Assembly: GCF_002218195.1 (NCBI RefSeq)
Contig: NZ_CP022336.1
Location: 3,033,001 to 3,097,000, forward strand
Source of the DNA: Sphingorhabdus sp. SMR4y
GTDB lineage: Bacteria > Pseudomonadota > Alphaproteobacteria > Sphingomonadales > Sphingomonadaceae
Length of the DNA: 64,000 nucleotides
Direction of reading: 5' to 3'
Shown here: positions 1-8,193 of the stretch, in pieces
Layout: every line of letters starts with the position of its first letter
Position numbering within the stretch: position 1 is the first letter of the stretch
The notes under the pieces: model-generated
Told to the model about the DNA's origin: nothing
Databases searched by the model: none
What the model saw: the letters and a program-made list of their open reading frames with translations, nothing else
Made by a program: the position numbers and the translations under genes

Positions 1-1352
1 TAATAAAATCCGCCATCGCCAGTGAAGGCGAATACCGGTCTGTCCGGATGACCGCATTTTGCACCAAGGGCGGCCGGGAAGCCCCAGCCGAGTGAGCCGG
101 CGGCGCGAATGAATATCTGGTCATCGCTCTTCAGTTCGAGAAATTGGGCGCACCACATTCCAGCATGGCCAGTGTCGCAAACGACAACAGCGTTGTCCGG
201 AAGATATTCGCTGAGGGTCGTAAGAGCGCGCTCCGGACGGATTGGCTGCTCACTCGACGCTTTGGCCTGCGTATATTTTTCGGCCCAATCACTCTTGATC
301 GAGCTAATCCTAGCAAGCCATCCGGATTTCGGTGCTATCGGGCCGGAGGCATCGAGTAGCTGTTGCAGCACTGTCTTCGCATCCCCGCATAGCGACGCGA
401 CATTCGGGTAGTTTCGCCCAATGCCGTGCGGATCAATATCAAGCTGCACGACGCGTTTGCCTGGGAAGGGTGCCGTCCAGTTATTGGTTACCTGTGCGGC
501 AGTCATGCTTCCGATATAGAATACGAGGTCGGCTTCATGGATTGCGCGGTTTGCGGTTTCCTTCGAATACAGGCCTACGACACCAACTGATAGCGGATGC
601 GCGTCGAGGATTGCCGCCTTCGCGTTAAGAGAGGTTGCAACCGGAATTTGGTGCTTTTCTGCAAAGGCCTGCAATTCCTTCTGACCGCGCGACATCATCA
701 GACCGCCGCCTGCAACGATCAACGGACGCTCAGAGGAGCGCAATGCGGCGAGGACCGACTCTATATCATGAGTTTCCGCAGCTGGACGGAAGGACGGCAC
801 GGCGGCGAAACGAGGCTCGACTACATCGTCATCATCCATTTTACCCATAGTGATATTGCCCAGCATGCCTGCAATTTCGAGATGCACCGGCGCGGGGCAG
901 CCGCTTGTCGCTTCCCTGAATGCCTGCCGCAGCAAATCCGGCAAGCGATCGAGTTGCTCGACAACAGCATTGAACTTTGTTGCCGTCGGAAAGGCGGACT
1001 GGTCTTCCAGTTCCTGGTAAGCACCCCTGTACCGAAATTCAGGCAAGCTTCCCCCTGTCAGCGCGATGACAGGGGAGCGCGCCAAATACGCGTCGCGCAG
1101 GCCGGCGAGCAGATTGCTTCTTCCGATTGCTTGTGAACCGCAGATGCCCGGCTTTCCTGTAGCTCGTGCATAGCCATCGGCCATATATGCCGCTGCTTTT
1201 TCTGCATGGGCAGCAATAGGTTTCACACCATGCTCTGGCGCTTCCATTTGCCGCAACGCACCGGGCGTAATTAGTGGTGCATGGAAAAAAAAGTCTACAT
1301 CATATGCAGAGAGTGTCTTCGCAAGATAGCTATCGCCGGTGATGTTGTTCAC
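1..1352 (-). CDS. ThDP-dependent enzyme (acetolactate synthase/benzoylformate decarboxylase-like), 3' end outside window
   Basis: Translating the minus strand from a GTG at 1352 gives an open frame that runs off the left edge. The N-terminal pyrimidine-binding domain carries 'HAEKAAAYMADGYAR', whose Glu is the usual cofactor-activating residue. A central Rossmann-like domain contains 'RPLIVAGGGLMMSRGQ'. The PP-binding domain begins with 'GSLGWGFPAALGAK' and 'FTGDGGFY', the GDG cofactor motif. About 450 residues are visible out of a usual 550. This superfamily forms or breaks C-C bonds next to a 2-keto group; the substrate cannot be read from sequence. An in-frame TGA at 1362-1364 lies just upstream, so the GTG is the only evident start. 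The neighbouring broken FAH-family gene suggests a 2-oxo-acid or aromatic pathway, but the IS separates them. Confidence 0.85.
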   Translation of the reverse strand, partial: MNNITGDSYLAKTLSAYDVDFFFHAPLITPGALRQMEAPEHGVKPIAAHAEKAAAYMADGYARATGKPGICGSQAIGRSNLLAGLRDAYLARSPVIALTGGSLPEFRYRGAYQELEDQSAFPTATKFNAVVEQLDRLPDLLRQAFREATSGCPAPVHLEIAGMLGNITMGKMDDDDVVEPRFAAVPSFRPAAETHDIESVLAALRSSERPLIVAGGGLMMSRGQKELQAFAEKHQIPVATSLNAKAAILDAHPLSVGVVGLYSKETANRAIHEADLVFYIGSMTAAQVTNNWTAPFPGKRVVQLDIDPHGIGRNYPNVASLCGDAKTVLQQLLDASGPIAPKSGWLARISSIKSDWAEKYTQAKASSEQPIRPERALTTLSEYLPDNAVVVCDTGHAGMWCAQFLELKSDDQIFIRAAGSLGWGFPAALGAKCGHPDRPVFAFTGDGGFY

Positions 1353-1731
1353 AGGCTTAGCTCAGGTCTTTTTGGCATGAGGCACGATTGAATGAGGTCG
1401 CTGTGGGAAAGACTTGTTCATTGGTATTAGCCCGATTTTTACCAAAAGCCTTACATGCGACGCCAGCCATTCCACTATCCTCTCAACTGGTGCTCACGAA
1501 TTATCGCAATCGCGGTAAGCCCCTGAGCCCTTGTTTTACAGCTCAACGATAACAAACTAAGTTTGCCTGTCAACACACAATGGCACTCAATATTTGCTCA
1601 TTGACAAAAAAAGTTCTCAGTTGAGAGATGCTTCGATAAGGGGCGCTTCGTCGCACAGAGATACGAAGTAGAAACGACACCCTTTCCGAAAATTAGCCAA
1701 AATGTGTAAGAAGGCAAAAAATTGCTGATAT
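1353..1731. other. Gap between ThDP enzyme and IS element
   Basis: No convincing gene. A 37-codon minus-strand frame (1357-1470, ATG start) ends just before the GTG of the ThDP enzyme and could be a leader peptide or chance. The stretch is AT-richer than its surroundings. It shows no trace of the missing half of the FAH-family gene that is cut on the other side of the IS. Confidence 0.5.
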
Positions 1732-1760
1732 TGTCCGTCGTCAGAACATTTGGCACTGAA
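1732..1760. repeat. IS3 terminal inverted repeat, left
   Basis: Begins TGTCCGTCGTCAG and pairs with the reverse complement of 3216-3244 (TGTTCCCCGTCAG), identical at 20 of 29 positions by eye. The TGT...ACA ends suit the IS3 family. Confidence 0.6.
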
Positions 1761-1806
1761 GGCTGCGTAAATTAACGGAGCATTGGTTCCATCTGGTTGG
1801 TTGATA

Positions 1807-2787
1807 TTAAGCGGCAAGCTTGCGGTGTAGCAAGCGCCGATGTTCGATGGTTTGTTTTTTGATCCTTTCTCGTTTTTTGATGATGGCGAGTGCTCTGCCG
1901 AAGTAGGCATCGGCAGGCGTAACGTTGCCCAGGCTTTCGTGATAGCGCTGGTGATTATAATGTTCGACGAACGCCTCGATCTGCGTTTCCAAGTCCCCTG
2001 GCAGGAAGTAGTTTTCCAGCAGGATGCGGTTCTTCAAAGTCTGGTGCCAGCGTTCGATCTTGCCCTGTGTTTGCGGATGGAAGGGGGCGCCGCGTACATG
2101 GCTCATCTTCTGTGCTTCGATATATTCTACCAGTTCACCCGCAATGTAACTCGGGCCATTGTCAGAGAGCAGCCGTGGCTTGTGCATAACTGCTGCCTGG
2201 TCGCAGCCTGAAGCTTCCAGAGCCATGTCCAGCGTGTCGGTGACGTCCTCGGCCCGCATGGTGCTGCAAAGCTTCCAGGCGATGATGTAGCGCGAGTAAT
2301 CGTCCAGCACCGTCGATAGATACATCCACCCCCAGCCAATGATCTTGAAGTAGGTAAAATCTGTCTGCCACATCTCGTTGGGCCGCACGGTCGGTGTGTG
2401 GAATCGATCAGCAGCTTTGATCACGACATAGGCGGGGCTGGTGATCAGGTCGTGGGCCTTCAGAAGCCTGTAAACCGTGGCTTCTGACACGAAGTAGCGC
2501 TGTTCATCGGTGAACGTCACCGCCAGTTCGCGTGGACTGAGCTCCGAACGTTCCAGCGCCAGATCGATGATCTGGTCATGCACTTCGGCAGGGATCCGGT
2601 TCCACACCCGGCTTGGAGCCGATGGCCGGTCAGCCAGCGCTTCAGGCCCCCCTTCCAGATACCGATCATACCAGCGGTAAAAGGTTCGGTGCGGGATCCC
2701 CAACTTATCCAGCGTCTTGCGCGCTGACAGATGTGATTGCTCGACGATCCTGATGATCTCAAGCTTCTCCGATGCCGGATATCTCAT
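1807..2787 (-). CDS. IS3-family transposase OrfB
   Basis: A 326-residue DDE transposase catalysing strand cleavage and transfer. The N-terminal HTH_21-like part ('KLGIPHRTFYRWYDRY') is followed by the rve integrase core. The catalytic triad is visible as 'WQTDFTYF', 'LLSDNGPSY' and 'GKIERWHQTLKNRI'. The ATG at 2785-2787 overlaps the OrfA stop as ATGA, so OrfB can be made by translational coupling, or as an OrfAB fusion by frameshifting, since its frame stays open upstream to 2859. The frame is intact, so the element may still be active. Confidence 0.9.
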   Translation of the reverse strand: MRYPASEKLEIIRIVEQSHLSARKTLDKLGIPHRTFYRWYDRYLEGGPEALADRPSAPSRVWNRIPAEVHDQIIDLALERSELSPRELAVTFTDEQRYFVSEATVYRLLKAHDLITSPAYVVIKAADRFHTPTVRPNEMWQTDFTYFKIIGWGWMYLSTVLDDYSRYIIAWKLCSTMRAEDVTDTLDMALEASGCDQAAVMHKPRLLSDNGPSYIAGELVEYIEAQKMSHVRGAPFHPQTQGKIERWHQTLKNRILLENYFLPGDLETQIEAFVEHYNHQRYHESLGNVTPADAYFGRALAIIKKRERIKKQTIEHRRLLHRKLAA

Positions 2788-3158
2788 GCGTCGTCGTCCC
2801 CATCCGCGATCATGCTTTTTTTGAGCAGACGGTTCTCGAGGGTCAGGTCGGCCACGCATTCCTTCAGATCACGCGACTCCCGCCGCAGGTCTTTCACTTC
2901 ATCGCTGGTTGCAGCACGGGCCGTGTCACCGGCCAGCCGACGTTTGCCGGCTTCCATGAACTCCTTCGACCAAGTGTAATACAGGCTCTGCGCTATGCCC
3001 TCCTTGCGGCACAGCTCGGCAATGCTGTCATCACCGCGCAGGCCGTCGATCACGATCCGTATCTTGTCTTCTGCTGAGAAATGCCGGCGGGTCGCACGGC
3101 GGATATCTTTAACCACCCGCTCTGCGGGCTTTTTTGCGGTGGAGTGTTTTGGTTTCAT
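2784..3158 (-). CDS. IS3-family transposase OrfA
   Basis: 124 residues with the Tnp_1-type helix-turn-helix ('DDSIAELCRKEGIAQSLYYT') that binds the IS ends, and a C-terminal coiled coil ('DLRRESRDLKECVADLTLEN') for multimerisation. The ATG at 3158 is preferred over the GTG at 3176 because AAGGAA lies six bases before it. The family's catalytic partner OrfB follows with a 4-bp overlap. Confidence 0.88.
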   Translation of the reverse strand: MKPKHSTAKKPAERVVKDIRRATRRHFSAEDKIRIVIDGLRGDDSIAELCRKEGIAQSLYYTWSKEFMEAGKRRLAGDTARAATSDEVKDLRRESRDLKECVADLTLENRLLKKSMIADGDDDA

Positions 3159-3215
3159 GCTTCGTTCCTTCGTCACTACGATGAAACCAAAACACTCCTT
3201 AATTCACAACATCAA

Positions 3216-3244
3216 TTTGGTGACATAGGTGCTGACGGGGAACA
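3216..3244. repeat. IS3 terminal inverted repeat, right
   Basis: The partner of 1732-1760. It lies directly against the truncated FAH-family codons (...Asn-Asp-Val-Thr-Ile-Arg), so the outermost base of the IS is about 3244. Confidence 0.6.
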
Positions 3245-3760
3245 GCGAATGGTGACATCGTTGAGGATCGTATAACCAGCGATGACGCTGAGCGCGTCTG
3301 CTTCGCTGACTCGACGGCAAGTCTTGCCGATAATTACGGCCAGTTCGGCTTCGTAATCCATCTGGAGCGATTCCGGTGGCAGTACGATGTCGCCATAGGG
3401 GGCGTTCATTGAGGTAACTTGCTTGTTAAAAACCACCGGAACGGTGGGCATGGTAAGATTGCGTTCCTTGCGAATATGTTCCGGCACTTCCATCAAATGG
3501 TCTTCGTAATTGATGCCGATTGCGAGGATTTTGGATGGGTTGGGTATCGGGCTTTCCAGGGTCACATCGTCCAATGACAAAGTGGCGCTACCGCTTTGCG
3601 CCGCTGCCTTGGCCGTTGCCATTGCTGCATCTCCGCTGCGCAGAAGCGCGAGCATATCAGCAGGCAAGCTTGGGTCGGTCGCGTTGAGATCAACAATACC
3701 GCCGTCAGTAAGCGCGCCGATGCGGGTGGTGCCACCATGGGTAAACGTGACCAATTTCAT
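3245..3760 (-). pseudogene. Fumarylacetoacetate hydrolase-family gene, 3' half lost at IS
   Basis: The first ~172 codons of an FAH-fold hydrolase/isomerase are intact. They include an N-terminal FAH domain ('MKLVTFTHGGTTRIGAL'), 'KILAIGINYEDHLME', and the metal-site region with 'MDYEAELAVIIGK' and 'GYTILNDVTIR'. The reading frame then enters the IS and stops after ten foreign codons (TGA near 3212). Family members need about 280 residues, including the rest of the active site, so this is probably non-functional. The missing 3' part is not on the far side of the IS. FAH-family enzymes hydrolyse acylpyruvates or decarboxylate and isomerise ring-cleavage products. Confidence 0.85.
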
Positions 3761-4306
3761 AAATTGCTGTCCTCTGGATCTGTTCAGGCTTCTTAAGAGC
3801 GATTTAAGATATGCGACACATCACATGCGCAATATCCAGTTCATCGATAGGTTAAAATGTGCACGTGTTCAAATATTAAATATTCAAACTGACATAAGCC
3901 TCTGAATTTTAATGAGTTTCTATTGCGGTTCAACCCTGGCAGAAGGACGGACAAGATGAAGTGAGCGAGGTTTGCTTAAGAGTAGATCGTCCTCCTGCTT
4001 TGCCTTCAATACCGTTCTTAGGTTTTTCCATAAGTTTTCGTCCCAAGACCGGCATGCACGGCGGCTCTAGCCGTCTCGAGTCTGCGCGATCAGTTTATGT
4101 ATTCAGTCGTAGGTTTTCCGGCAGAAACTTTGGATGCGAGGCGAGCTGTAAAGCATGGCGAGGGGGCGCTTGGCCCGTAAAACTTACCCTTTGGCCACAC
4201 GGCCGCGGTCAACTACGGTGTCATCACCCTCGGTCCGTCGCGCAAATTTTCCTCCACCAGTTGCGAGCCGGCCACCTTGGGCGCCGCCATTTTTTTGCGG
4301 GTATAA
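3761..4306. other. Non-coding stretch upstream of the MBL-fold gene
   Basis: No gene with recognisable homology. The AT-rich part near 3850-3930 looks like a promoter region for the FAH remnant. On the minus strand at about 4213-4292 a short frame begins 'MAAPKVAGSQLVEENLRD' and soon stops. It could be the surviving 5' end of a gene once divergent from the MBL gene, but this is weak. Confidence 0.4.
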
Positions 4307-4362
4307 ACCACGATTGCCCTTGCAATAGTTGCGATACCAACTATTGCAAGGGCAATCGTGGT
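4307..4362. promoter_or_regulatory. Long perfect palindrome with MarR-type operator core
   Basis: Two perfectly complementary 24-bp arms (4307-4330 and 4339-4362) flank the 8-base loop GCGATACC. The centre (4328-4341) reads GTTGCGATACCAAC and matches 11 of 14 bases of the dyad beside the marR gene (GTTGCAATCGCAAC, 6283-6296). A nested alternative pairing exists between GCGATACC (4331-4338) and GGTATCGC (4360-4367). It lies 47 bp before the MBL gene start, where an operator would sit. Confidence 0.6.
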
Positions 4363-4409
4363 ATCGCACTTATCGGGGCGGGACCACTCGACCATTCAGA
4401 GAGGACGAC

Positions 4410-5369
4410 ATGCCCAAGCCATTTGCATCATCGCAGGATCTTGAAGAAAAAACCGAAACCCTCGAGGTTCTCGCGGATGGCGTTTTCGCCCTTACCGCCG
4501 AGGGGGACCCCAATGTGGGCGCAATCGAGGGCGAAGATTTTATTGTGGCCATTGAGGCTCGCGCCACTCCGGCCGCTGCACGCGACTGGTTGAAGCAGCT
4601 CCGCGAACATACGGACAAGCCAGTCAAATATCTCATTCTGACCCATTATCATGCCGTCCGCGTCCTGGGGGCGAGCGCCTTTGATGCCGAGGTCATTGTA
4701 ACGTCGGACACCACGCGCAAGCTTATCGAAGAGCGTGGGAAACAAGACTGGGATAGCGAATTCGGACGGATGCCGCGCCTGTTCAAAGAGCCAGAGGAAA
4801 TTCCGGGTCTGACGCATCCCGATGTGACCTTTGCGGACAATATGCGGATCGAGCTGGGCGGAGACCGTGGTCATATCGAACTCGATTTCTGTGGTCGCGG
4901 TCATACGGCGGGTGATATTTCTGTGTGGCATCCGGGGTCAAAAACCTTGTTCGCCGGTGACCTAGTCGAGGCGCAGGCTGCGCTCTATACCGGTGACGCC
5001 TTTCACATGGATTGGTCCAGTGGAACGCTCGACCGGATCAAGGCCTATGGGGCGGATAAGCTTGTGGGCGGGCGCGGCGCAGTTGCCCGTGGCACAGATG
5101 AAGTCAACGCAGCGATTGAGCAAACCCGCGGTTTCCTGACCGGCATGATCGAGAACGTAAAGCCAGTTCACGCGGCTGGCGGGACTCTCAAGGAAGCGTT
5201 TGAGCGCACGCACACGGCACTTGAGCCCAAGTTTGGCGCGTGGCCGATATTTGAACACTGTCTGCCATTCAATGTTCAGCGGCTCTGGGACGAGTTCGAT
5301 GGCATCGACTGGCCGCGCATCTGGACGATGGAGCGCGACCGCGAAGTGTGGGACCAGTTGCAGGACTAA
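4410..5369 (+). CDS. MBL-fold metallohydrolase with altered metal motif
   Basis: 319 residues of metallo-beta-lactamase fold. The first motif reads 'LTHYHAVRVLGASAF' instead of HxHxDH, so the Asp and second-site His are replaced by Val and Arg. A later His ('GRGHTAGDISVWHP') and Asp ('LFAGDLVEAQ') are kept, so a single metal may still bind. The C-terminal ~100 residues form an alpha-helical extension. The ATG at 4410 follows GAGAGGA. A SnoaL-like gene follows 22 bp later, then the convergent marR. By context it is a lactone- or ester-cleaving enzyme of a phenolic pathway; the reaction is not known. Confidence 0.8.
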   Translation: MPKPFASSQDLEEKTETLEVLADGVFALTAEGDPNVGAIEGEDFIVAIEARATPAAARDWLKQLREHTDKPVKYLILTHYHAVRVLGASAFDAEVIVTSDTTRKLIEERGKQDWDSEFGRMPRLFKEPEEIPGLTHPDVTFADNMRIELGGDRGHIELDFCGRGHTAGDISVWHPGSKTLFAGDLVEAQAALYTGDAFHMDWSSGTLDRIKAYGADKLVGGRGAVARGTDEVNAAIEQTRGFLTGMIENVKPVHAAGGTLKEAFERTHTALEPKFGAWPIFEHCLPFNVQRLWDEFDGIDWPRIWTMERDREVWDQLQD

Positions 5370-5391
5370 GAACACAGCTAGGAGACGCAGA

Positions 5392-5814
5392 ATGGCAACC
5401 GGATCAAACACAACGGGCGAAGATTGTGCCCTTATTTCCGATCTGATTGCTCGCATCGCGCTTTATTCCGACACCGGTTCTGTGGATGATTACGCCGGGC
5501 TGTTTACAGCTGATGCGATATGGGAGTTGCGCGACACGCCGAAAATCGAAGGGATCGACGCGATTATTGCCGCTTCAAAAGAGCGGCGTGCGCAAAAGGT
5601 AACGGGCCCGGGAAGTGACACAAGGCATGTCGTGCTTTCATCGGTGATCGACCGGAAAGACAACAAGGCTCAAGCGGTCTCGATATTTCAATTTTACACC
5701 GGATTCAGCCAAAGCCCCAAATTACATGCGATGGGGATCTACAAAGATCGATTTCAGTATCGCGAAGGTCAATGGTTTCTCTCCCATCGCCTCATTGATT
5801 TCAACATGGTTTAG
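5392..5814 (+). CDS. SnoaL/NTF2-like small protein
   Basis: 140 residues with the cone-shaped NTF2-like fold pattern: an N-terminal helix 'ISDLIARIALYSDTGSVDDY', 'LFTADAIWEL', and a C-terminal beta-sheet ending 'GQWFLSHRLIDFNM'. Families of this fold include dehydratases, cyclases, isomerases and small subunits of ring hydroxylases. The start follows AGGAG. It is 22 bp behind the MBL gene, probably cotranscribed, and its last four bases overlap the end of marR on the other strand. Confidence 0.75.
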   Translation: MATGSNTTGEDCALISDLIARIALYSDTGSVDDYAGLFTADAIWELRDTPKIEGIDAIIAASKERRAQKVTGPGSDTRHVVLSSVIDRKDNKAQAVSIFQFYTGFSQSPKLHAMGIYKDRFQYREGQWFLSHRLIDFNMV

Positions 5815-6278
5815 TCTGCCTCTGGCAGTTGGTTGATCCGATCCTCGAGCGACCGAAGCTGTTCGAGAATCTTCTTCATCTCGCCTTTGCCAAGATGCTC
5901 CTCAAGCATGTCATTGAATTGCGCTGCCATCTCGGCAAGCGCCTGGAACGTCTCGGTCCCATTGTGCGTCAGCAGCAAGTCATGGCTGCGGCGGTGTCCC
6001 TGTGAATAGCTGCGCTCAACCCAGCCGCGTTCCTCAAGCTTGGTAATCGCGCGCGATATCTTGGATTTTTCAAGCCGTGACATGCGCGAAATACGATTGG
6101 CAGTTATTGGGCCGTGCTGGCCTATGTGGAAGAACACACGCCACTCCGTCCGATTGATCTTAAAGACGTCGCGATACTGCGGGTAAAATCTCTGGCTGGT
6201 GCTCTCGGCTGCAAGGTGAAGCCTGAAAGGCAGGAAATCATCTAGGTCAAAAATGAGAAGTACCTCCCGATTGCACAC
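5811..6278 (-). CDS. MarR-family transcriptional regulator
   Basis: 155 residues. The winged-helix core reads 'WRVFFHIGQHGPITANRISR', a recognition helix 'LEKSKISRAITKLEERGWVE', and a wing with 'SQGHRRSHDLLLT'. A C-terminal dimerisation helix follows. MarR proteins of this type usually release DNA on binding an aromatic acid or its CoA ester. The GTG at 6278 is the longest start. A strong GGGAGG at 6260-6265 suggests translation may begin later, near codon 9. A dyad at 6283-6296 sits directly upstream, suggesting autorepression and joint control of the MBL operon. Confidence 0.85.
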   Translation of the reverse strand: MCNREVLLIFDLDDFLPFRLHLAAESTSQRFYPQYRDVFKINRTEWRVFFHIGQHGPITANRISRMSRLEKSKISRAITKLEERGWVERSYSQGHRRSHDLLLTHNGTETFQALAEMAAQFNDMLEEHLGKGEMKKILEQLRSLEDRINQLPEAD

Positions 6279-6282
6279 AACT

Positions 6283-6296
6283 GTTGCAATCGCAAC
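6283..6296. promoter_or_regulatory. Probable MarR operator
   Basis: GTTGCAATCGCAAC, a 5-bp inverted repeat around AATC, located between marR and the divergent flavin hydroxylase gene. A related copy lies at the centre of the palindrome 4307-4362. Confidence 0.55.
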
Positions 6297-6447
6297 TTTG
6301 GTGTGTCTATAAGTTGCAGTCTATGAGGTGGTGCCCGAAACACGTCAAGGTTCGCTAAGCAGAGCCATCGGATTTGTCGCGGCGCGTCATCAGGCCAAGG
6401 CTGAACTGATTGTCATTCAGCGCACTTGAAGCTTGAAGGTTGTATCG

Positions 6448-8001
6448 ATGACTGTCTCGAAATTCGCGGATATACCCGTCCACAAGCGCAAGACTCCGAC
6501 TGCCTGCGACGCGCCTGCTGAACGGGCACCGGTCGTTCTTATCGGCGGCGGTCCCGTGGGCCTTACAGCGGCTCTCGATCTGGGAAGGCGCGGTCATGAT
6601 GTCGTGGTTTTGAACCAGTTTGACTTCATCCCTGCCGGGTCAAAGGCCATCTGCTACGCAAAACGCACTTTGGACATCTGGAACCGGCTCGGCGTGGTCG
6701 ATCGCATTCTCAAAAAGGGCGTGATCTGGAATGTCGGCAAAGTCTTTTACGGTGCCGATCCCGATCCGATTTATGAATTCGATATGCTGCCGGACAAAGG
6801 ACAGCAGATGCCCGGTTTCATCAACATTCAGCAATATTGGGTCGAAGATTTTCTGGTCGACGAACTCGAGCGCATGGACAATGTCGATCTGCGCTGGGGG
6901 CATGAAGTTGTCGGGTTTGACGGTGAAACCAATATGATCACTGTCGATGCAGCGCTGGGCGGGAGCTACACGATAGCGGCGGATTGGCTGCTGGCATGCG
7001 ATGGCGCGCGATCGGTGATGCGTGAATTCCTGGGCCTGGAATTCACGACGCGGGTATTTGAAGACAATTTCTTGATCGCCGATGTGAAATTCGAAGATCA
7101 GCGACCGTCGGAGCGCTGGTTCTGGTTTGACCCTCCATGGGGCGGGGCATCGGCCCTGCTGCACAAGCAGCCCGATGATGTGTGGAGGCTGGATTTCCAG
7201 CTCGGCTGGGATGTTGACAAAGCCGAGGCAGTCAAGCCCGAGAATGTCGAGCCCTATGTCAAAGGTATGATTGGGGATGATCTGAAATTCGATCAGGAAT
7301 GGTATTCGATCTACACCTTCCAGTGCGGTCGATTGGAGAAGTTCGTTCATGACCGGGTGATCTTCCTCGGCGATAGCGCGCAACTTGTTTCGCCCTTTGG
7401 AGCCAGAGGTTTCAACGGAGGGATTGCCGAGGCTGATAATTTGGCATGGAAGCTGGATGCGGTTTTGTCTGGCAAGGCAGACTGGAGCTTGCTTGAGACC
7501 TACAATGAGGAAGCGATCGCAATTGCCGATGAGAACATTCTCAATTCGACAAGGTCCACCGACTTCCTGACGCCCAAGAGCACCGCCAGCCGGTCGATCC
7601 GCAATGCTGTCCTCGAACTGGCCCGCGACCATGAATTTGCGCGGCCCTTCGTGAATTCAGGTCGGCTCTCGACGCCAGTGTCGCTGCCCGCTGGCCACCT
7701 GATTTTTCCTGACAGCGAAGACTGGGAAGGGGGGATCCCGCCAGGTCGACCCGTTACTGACATGCAGACCGAAGAGGGCTGGCTGCTTCAACGCTTGAAC
7801 GGAGGGTGGAGCCTGCTTTGTGCCGGCCCGATCGAGGATGCTCCCGTACCCGTGATTGAACTTGACAAAGCGGTTGCCAAGCAAAGGTTCGGCCTTGTGA
7901 ATGACGGCGCCTATCTTATCCGTCCAGATCGTTATGTGGCGTCGCGCTGGAAGCACTTTGATGCCAAACGAGACCTGGAAGGATTGTCCCTATGGGCCTG
8001 A
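6448..8001 (+). CDS. Class A FAD-dependent aromatic hydroxylase (MhpA/PheA-like)
   Basis: 517 residues. The FAD-binding GxGxxG is 'LIGGGPVGLTAALDL' near residues 31-45, the DG motif is in 'LLACDGARSVMREFLG', and the second FAD motif is 'FLGDSAQLVSPFGARGFNGG' around residues 305-325. A thioredoxin-like C-terminal domain follows. Enzymes of this group use NAD(P)H and O2 to hydroxylate phenolic rings, as in 3-(3-hydroxyphenyl)propionate or 3-hydroxybenzoate hydroxylation. The ATG at 6448 has GAAGG upstream and is preferred to the TTG at 6433. Its end overlaps the DUF2783 gene by 10 bp, indicating an operon under MarR control. Confidence 0.9.
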   Translation: MTVSKFADIPVHKRKTPTACDAPAERAPVVLIGGGPVGLTAALDLGRRGHDVVVLNQFDFIPAGSKAICYAKRTLDIWNRLGVVDRILKKGVIWNVGKVFYGADPDPIYEFDMLPDKGQQMPGFINIQQYWVEDFLVDELERMDNVDLRWGHEVVGFDGETNMITVDAALGGSYTIAADWLLACDGARSVMREFLGLEFTTRVFEDNFLIADVKFEDQRPSERWFWFDPPWGGASALLHKQPDDVWRLDFQLGWDVDKAEAVKPENVEPYVKGMIGDDLKFDQEWYSIYTFQCGRLEKFVHDRVIFLGDSAQLVSPFGARGFNGGIAEADNLAWKLDAVLSGKADWSLLETYNEEAIAIADENILNSTRSTDFLTPKSTASRSIRNAVLELARDHEFARPFVNSGRLSTPVSLPAGHLIFPDSEDWEGGIPPGRPVTDMQTEEGWLLQRLNGGWSLLCAGPIEDAPVPVIELDKAVAKQRFGLVNDGAYLIRPDRYVASRWKHFDAKRDLEGLSLWA

Positions 8002-8177
8002 TGAAATCACCCAACCTTGCCCGCCCGGATGATGTCTATGAAGCGCTTATCGCATTGCAAGAAGGGTGCGATGAGGCGGAAGCGCTGAAGCGCTATGGCA
8101 AGCTGATCGTCTGCCTCGCCAATCACATCGGCGATGAAGGGGTTGTGTTCGAAGCTTTGGACATCGCCAAAGGCTGA
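7992..8177 (+). CDS. DUF2783-family small protein
   Basis: 61 residues, acidic and helical ('DVYEALIALQEGCDEAEALK', 'CLANHIGDEGVVFEALDIAK'). The pattern matches DUF2783, a family of unknown function that often follows class A flavin hydroxylase genes. It begins 10 bp before the hydroxylase stop, so the two are translationally coupled. It could be a small accessory subunit or chaperone of the hydroxylase; that is inference. Confidence 0.75.
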   Translation: MGLMKSPNLARPDDVYEALIALQEGCDEAEALKRYGKLIVCLANHIGDEGVVFEALDIAKG

Positions 8178-8193
8178 TGGGGGTCTTGCAGAG

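Larger units (their letters stand above)
1732..3244 (-). mobile_element. IS3-family insertion sequence
   Basis: A two-ORF IS3-type element of about 1.51 kb. OrfA (helix-turn-helix with a leucine-zipper-like tail) and OrfB (DDE integrase) lie on the minus strand and overlap by ATGA. Its limits are inferred from imperfect terminal inverted repeats at 1732-1760 and 3216-3244, which match at 20 of 29 positions. I see no target-site duplication: the outer bases are GATAT on the left and GCGAA on the right. That fits a deletion or recombination after insertion. The right end sits inside an FAH-family gene. Confidence 0.85.

Noticed and set aside
597-1136. Long plus-strand frame in the first kilobase
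   Set aside because: It is antisense to the ThDP-dependent enzyme, whose minus-strand translation carries the Glu and GDG cofactor motifs throughout.
3116-3135. CCCGC-TCT-GCGGG-CTTTTTT looking like a plus-strand terminator
   Set aside because: It lies inside the IS OrfA coding region on the other strand (Lys-Lys-Pro-Ala-Glu-Arg), so it is probably coincidental, although it could block read-through into the element.
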